Below are positions 60,282-64,000 of a stretch of 64,000 nt of DNA, one piece after another (positions within the stretch are counted from its first letter, which is position 1; every line of letters starts with the position of its first letter). The stretch is from contig JBPJFY010000001.1 in assembly GCA_051208045.1 (NCBI GenBank), forward strand, positions 992,001 to 1,056,000, in the 5' to 3' direction. The position numbers and the translations under genes were made by a program. Source of the DNA: LZORAL124-50-18 sp051208045 (GTDB lineage Bacteria > Pseudomonadota > Gammaproteobacteria > Pseudomonadales > Oleiphilaceae). A model generated the notes under the pieces. That model did not search any database. It was given only the letters and a program-made list of their open reading frames with translations, and was not told the DNA's origin.

Positions 60282-60325
60282 ACGCTACCATGTGCGAATA
60301 TGTAGCGTTCATAAGAAACGCACAT
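60282..60325 (+). other. Interleaved perfect inverted repeats (pseudoknot-capable) upstream of the PKS gene
   Basis: ACGCTAC (60282-60288) complements GTAGCGT (60302-60308); ATGTGCG (60290-60296) complements CGCACAT (60319-60325). Each is 7 perfect pairs, ordered A-B-A'-B', with a 1-nt crossing loop over the second stem and a 10-nt loop over the first, the geometry of an H-type pseudoknot. It lies 184 nt before the PKS start. The rest of the 60198-60508 gap (311 bp) contains no gene I can support; a GTG ORF from 60292 is discussed under rejected items. Confidence 0.5.
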
Positions 60326-60508
60326 CCCTCAAGCAAGGCAAGCGACTACTTCAACAGGCATACCACTTACGGCGTTTTTTTGTATGGCCTGATCAAAAAC
60401 TGGACATTTCGTCTATTCTTAAAGCACTAATCACGAGTGAATTGTTTTCTTTGGTGTCGTTGCCTCCGGGCAGCAGACGGTGTGAATTGGGGTGGATGAG
60501 TTGTTTTC

Positions 60509-63500
60509 ATGCTGAATATTCCAGGCTCGGTCAAGCATTTTGCGGATTGTTATCGTCATCAGTATGCGACCCGGCCGGAGGAAACGGCCTACGTTTTCCT
60601 TCAGGACGGTGAAGATCGCGAAGTCCGGGTCCGATTTCAAGACCTATACGCGACCGCCATCGGGATTGCGGAAGAAATTCAGCAACATGCGCAACCCGGT
60701 GATCGGGTCGTTTTGCTGTATCAGCCCGGCATTGAGTTCATCCATGCGTTTACCGCCTGCCTGTTTGCCGGCGTGGTGGCGGTGCCTGTCTATCCGCCCC
60801 AGGGCCCCAAGGACTGGCCCCGATTTCTCGGAATCGTGAAGGATGCGGGCGTCAAACTGTTCTGTACCAGCGCACTGGTCTACCAGCCCTTTGTTGCCGC
60901 GCTCAAGATGTCTGAAGCCATCGCCCATTTGCCGGCGGTGGCCACCGATCACCTTCCTGCCTCAAATCAGCCCGAACACTTTGTCTGGCCGGAACTGAAC
61001 CGTGACAGTCTGGCCTTTCTTCAATACACCTCAGGCTCGACCGGGCACCCCAAAGGGGTGATGGTGAGCCACGGGAATCTGATCGACAATCTCAGTATCA
61101 ATGTGCGTGGCTACCAGCACGGCGATGACACCGTTGTGGTCAGCTGGTTGCCGCAATACCATGACATGGGGCTCATTGGAAACATTCTGCTTGTGCCCTA
61201 CATCGGTCGACCGCTGATACTTATGTCCCCGATGCACTTTCTGCAGAAACCGGTGCGGTGGTTAAAGGCAATCAGCAAGTACGGAGCTACCGCCAGCGGC
61301 GCACCCAATTTTGCTTATGAGCTCTGTCTGCGAAAAGTCTCCGATGCCGAAGTGGCTGAGCTGGATTTGAGCACCTGGCGCTTTATTTACAACGGCGCAG
61401 AATTTGTGCGCAAAAACACTCTTGAACGGTTTTTTGAGCGCTTTCAATCGTGCGGGATTCGGCATGAATCTCTGTGCCCGATCTACGGATTGGCCGAGTC
61501 CACACTGATCGTCACCGTGGCAGATAAACAGGCCGATTACCAGTCACTGTACATCGACCCGGAGTCCCTGCACCGGGGGGCGATCAAACTCCTGGATGAG
61601 GAATCTGAGGGGCGGTGGCTGGTGGGGTGTGGCGTGCCGCTGGATCAGCAGGTGCGTATCGTGAATCCCGATACCCGTCACCCGTGTCCCGACCTGGAAG
61701 TGGGCGAGGTGTGGGTGAGCGGGTCCAGCGTGGCGCAAGGCTACTGGGGCAACCCGGAAGCCACGCGTGAGACCTTTCAGGCCACCATCGTGGATGATCC
61801 GAACAGTACAGTCTATTTACGCACCGGGGACCTCGGATTTCTGAACGAAGGGGAACTCTACATCACCGGTCGGCACAAGGAAATGATCGTTCTTGATGGG
61901 CGCAACTTTTATCCACAGGATATCGAGGATCTGATCCAACTGGATCGGTCCGAATTAAGGAAAGGGTGCGGCGCAGCGTTTGCGATTGAGCGGCAGGATC
62001 AGGAATGCCTGGTGCTGGTTCAGGAGTTGGCACGCGGTGTGGAATTGAGTGATGAAGCTTTCGCCATTCTCGCACGAAAAATTCGGGCAGAATTATTGGA
62101 TGCTTACGGGATTACCCTGCATGACCTGGTGCTGATTGAGCAGGGATCATTTCTAAAAACCTCCAGTGGCAAAATTCGTCGCCGGGCGATGCGTGAAAAA
62201 TACCTGCAGGGCAAGTTGAAGCAGGTACACACTGCTGCCCGGATTGCTGAAAGCCGCGCTGTGCCAGCTTCGCCGCTTGTGGGTACCTCGCGTGAGGCAG
62301 GGGAGACAACGCAGAGTGCGCGGCAGGTGCGTCAAACGCTGGTTCGCCTGGTCGCAGAGGCCGTCGGGTTGGCTCCGGCCCAGATTGAACTGACCCGGCC
62401 CCTGAGTGAATACGGTCTGGATTCTAAAACACTGGTGGGCTTATCGGGGGAAATCAGTGATGCATTGAATCTGTCATTGAGCCCACGGGTGCTCTACGAC
62501 TATCCGACCATTAATGCCCTGGTTGTCTTTCTGGTGCAGGATGAATCAACGGAAGGAAGTGACTTTGCCCAACGTGCAGAGAACGCGCCGGTGGGCGCCA
62601 ATGAGCCCATCGCAATTATTGGCATGGCGTGTCGTTTTCCCGGCGCGGCGGAGAGTCCGGAAGCATTCTGGCAGTTGTTGATCAGCCAGCAGGACGGGAT
62701 CAGCGAAGTGCCTGAGTCCCGTTGGGATGCACGTGCGTTCTATGAGGCGGGCAATCCTTCAGAGGGAAAAACCAATACTATCTGGGGTGGATTTCTGAAT
62801 CAGGTGGACGCATTTGATCCGGAGTTTTTCAGTATCTCGCCGCGGGAAGCCCTGTGGATGGACCCTCAGCAACGGTTACTGATGGAGACCAGTTGGCATG
62901 CACTGGAGCATGCCGGCATCGCACCGGCTGATCTCACGGGGAGCAGTACCGGTGTTTTTATCGGCATCAGTAATGTGGACTATGACCGGATTCGCGCGCG
63001 CGTTCGCTCCCCAAACCAAACCTATGCGGGTACCGGCAATGCGTTCAGTATTGCCGCAAATCGTCTCTCGTATTTTTACGATTTTCATGGCCCCAGCCTG
63101 GCGATCGATACGGCGTGTTCGTCGTCTCTTGTGGCGGTGCATCAGGCGATCCGCAGCCTCAGACAGGGGGAGTGTGGCCTGGCGTTGGCGGGGGGCGTTA
63201 ATCTGATCTTAACGCCAGATCTGACCATCACCTTCAGTCAGGTGCGGATGATGGCTCCGGATGGCCGATGCAAGCCGTTTTCCGATGAAGCCAATGGTTA
63301 CGTGCGCAGTGAGGGGTGCGGTGTCATCGTGTTGAAGCCGCTCTCGGCAGCCCTGGCGGCGGGCGATGCGATCTGGGGCGTGATTAAGGGCTCCGGCATC
63401 AGTCAGGACGGACGGAGTAATGGCTTGACCGCACCGAACGGACCCTCCCAGGAACTGGCGATTCGAAATGCGTTGCGTGATGCCGATGTGGATGCACAGG

Positions 63501-64000
63501 CGGTCAGTTATGTGGAGGCCCACGGAACCGGCACTCCGCTGGGTGATCCGATTGAGGCGCAGGCGATAGAAAATGTCTACGGCGCCGGGCGCTCGACACA
63601 GAGCGCTTTATGGGTGGGGTCCGCCAAGAGTAATATTGGTCATCTGGAGTCCGCAGCGGGCATCGCAGGACTGATGAAAACTGTGTTGGCGCTGCATCAT
63701 CGGACAGTGCCGGCAAACCTGCACTACGCCACACCGAACCGATTGATTCCCTGGGCGCAGATGCACTGGCAGGTTCCGGTGAGTGCGGAACCGCTGGCCT
63801 GCAGGGAGGGGCAACCGATATTTGCCGGGGTTTCCGGCTTTGGCTTCGGTGGGACGAATGCCCATGTGATCTTGCAAAGTGCACCAGAGACCGGTGTATC
63901 AACAGCGGCGAAGACGGGAACGCCCGGTCCGGGACAGCGGCCTAATCTGCTGGCGATCTCTGCCCGAGATCGTGATGGGCTCCGCAGTCAGGTCCAGCGC
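60509..64000 (+). CDS. FAAL-ACP-ketosynthase multidomain polyketide synthase, 3' truncated by the window
   Basis: Open from the ATG at 60509 (a stop at 60497 in frame precludes an earlier start) to the window end, 1164 codons. Domain order: fatty acyl-AMP ligase 1-580 (YTSGSTGHPKGVMVSHGNL near 173, YGLAEST near 326, RTGDLGFLNEGELYITGRHKE near 437, KTSSGKIRR near 551 with the catalytic Lys); acyl carrier protein 608-680 with phosphopantetheine Ser639 in GLDSKT; ketosynthase from 699 with Cys870 in DTACSSS, His1005 in EAHGTGT and His1045 in NIGHLE, all active. The KS-AT linker has begun at the end. It should load a free fatty acid as starter. The same order opens cyanobacterial Ols olefin synthases and other lipopeptide/polyketide starters. 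Confidence 0.95.
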   Translation, partial: MLNIPGSVKHFADCYRHQYATRPEETAYVFLQDGEDREVRVRFQDLYATAIGIAEEIQQHAQPGDRVVLLYQPGIEFIHAFTACLFAGVVAVPVYPPQGPKDWPRFLGIVKDAGVKLFCTSALVYQPFVAALKMSEAIAHLPAVATDHLPASNQPEHFVWPELNRDSLAFLQYTSGSTGHPKGVMVSHGNLIDNLSINVRGYQHGDDTVVVSWLPQYHDMGLIGNILLVPYIGRPLILMSPMHFLQKPVRWLKAISKYGATASGAPNFAYELCLRKVSDAEVAELDLSTWRFIYNGAEFVRKNTLERFFERFQSCGIRHESLCPIYGLAESTLIVTVADKQADYQSLYIDPESLHRGAIKLLDEESEGRWLVGCGVPLDQQVRIVNPDTRHPCPDLEVGEVWVSGSSVAQGYWGNPEATRETFQATIVDDPNSTVYLRTGDLGFLNEGELYITGRHKEMIVLDGRNFYPQDIEDLIQLDRSELRKGCGAAFAIERQDQECLVLVQELARGVELSDEAFAILARKIRAELLDAYGITLHDLVLIEQGSFLKTSSGKIRRRAMREKYLQGKLKQVHTAARIAESRAVPASPLVGTSREAGETTQSARQVRQTLVRLVAEAVGLAPAQIELTRPLSEYGLDSKTLVGLSGEISDALNLSLSPRVLYDYPTINALVVFLVQDESTEGSDFAQRAENAPVGANEPIAIIGMACRFPGAAESPEAFWQLLISQQDGISEVPESRWDARAFYEAGNPSEGKTNTIWGGFLNQVDAFDPEFFSISPREALWMDPQQRLLMETSWHALEHAGIAPADLTGSSTGVFIGISNVDYDRIRARVRSPNQTYAGTGNAFSIAANRLSYFYDFHGPSLAIDTACSSSLVAVHQAIRSLRQGECGLALAGGVNLILTPDLTITFSQVRMMAPDGRCKPFSDEANGYVRSEGCGVIVLKPLSAALAAGDAIWGVIKGSGISQDGRSNGLTAPNGPSQELAIRNALRDADVDAQAVSYVEAHGTGTPLGDPIEAQAIENVYGAGRSTQSALWVGSAKSNIGHLESAAGIAGLMKTVLALHHRTVPANLHYATPNRLIPWAQMHWQVPVSAEPLACREGQPIFAGVSGFGFGGTNAHVILQSAPETGVSTAAKTGTPGPGQRPNLLAISARDRDGLRSQVQR

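Noticed and set aside
60292..60612. 106-aa GTG ORF before and over the PKS start
   Set aside because: Overlaps the FAAL coding region by over 100 bp, lacks a ribosome site, has no family features, and begins inside the inverted repeats.
62876..63902. Minus-strand ORFs antisense to the ketosynthase
   Set aside because: Each lies within conserved KS motifs read on the plus strand.
1..64000. tRNA genes, CRISPR arrays, insertion sequences or prophage genes
   Set aside because: Intergenic gaps are short and show no cloverleaf, regularly spaced repeats, transposase or integrase.

Overview
The window is chromosomal DNA from a gammaproteobacterium, almost fully coding, with a GC content that looks like the low 50s by eye (not computed). 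Several gene orders match those known from pseudomonads and their marine relatives (Pseudomonadales/Cellvibrionales/Oceanospirillales sensu lato): argO/argP divergent, rpmB-rpmG next to radC and coaBC-dut-algC-argB, dnaE-tilS-pyrG-kdsA-eno-ftsB-ispD-ispF-truD-surE-pcm-DUF368-nlpD-rpoS, purM/purN facing DUF2066-hda, and nadC facing DUF1631-ampD-ampE. A Na+/H+ antiporter of the NhaD type fits a saline habitat, but that is inference. I do not name a genus.

Layout. 1-10.4 kb is the accessory-looking part: the end of an MMPL/RND transporter, a divergent PRPP synthetase, a pseudo-receiver protein convergent with a fused tandem HAD hydrolase, a large secreted DUF4214 protein with a glycosidase-like middle, and a two-gene unit of an outer-membrane barrel and a small PstS-like protein. 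10.4-12 kb holds the arginine exporter ArgO and its regulator ArgP. 12-19.2 kb is housekeeping: ribosomal proteins L33 and L28, RadC, CoaBC, dUTPase, a membrane-tethered AlgC and ArgB. 19.2-24.5 kb has a GGDEF cyclase divergent from a unit of an unknown membrane-anchored protein, ArgE and ArgA; with ArgB this puts three arginine-pathway genes in about 6 kb. 24.6-28.7 kb has a LolA-like periplasmic protein (a likely partner of the MMPL transporter), an orphan PulE-type ATPase, DUF2069, an ArsC-like protein and a TlpA-like thioredoxin lipoprotein.

28.7-44.8 kb is a long, tightly packed plus-strand block from dnaE to rpoS covering replication, tRNA modification (tilS, truD), CTP, Kdo and isoprenoid synthesis, division (ftsB), stress-survival enzymes (surE, pcm), lipid-carrier recycling (DUF368), amidase activation (nlpD) and the stationary-phase sigma factor. 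accA, usually found between dnaE and tilS in this group, is absent. 45-58.5 kb has a chalcone-isomerase-like periplasmic protein, purine genes, hda, an orphan ParA, a UDG-family protein, ThpR, NadC, DUF1631, AmpD/AmpE and a soluble MCP-like protein. 58.7-60.1 kb is nhaD with a structured leader. The right edge enters a large multidomain gene, FAAL-ACP-ketosynthase, the start of a lipid-primed polyketide cluster that runs out of the window.

The most interesting non-housekeeping items are: the FAAL-ACP-KS megasynthase and the interleaved inverted repeats in front of it; the nhaD leader with mutually interleaved complementary segments; the tandem HAD protein with D-x-H in place of D-x-D in both halves; the secreted DUF4214/glycosidase-like protein and the perfect palindrome in its divergent promoter region; helically phased TGAC repeats in front of DUF1631; and the orphan PulE ATPase. 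No tRNA, rRNA, CRISPR array or insertion sequence was seen.
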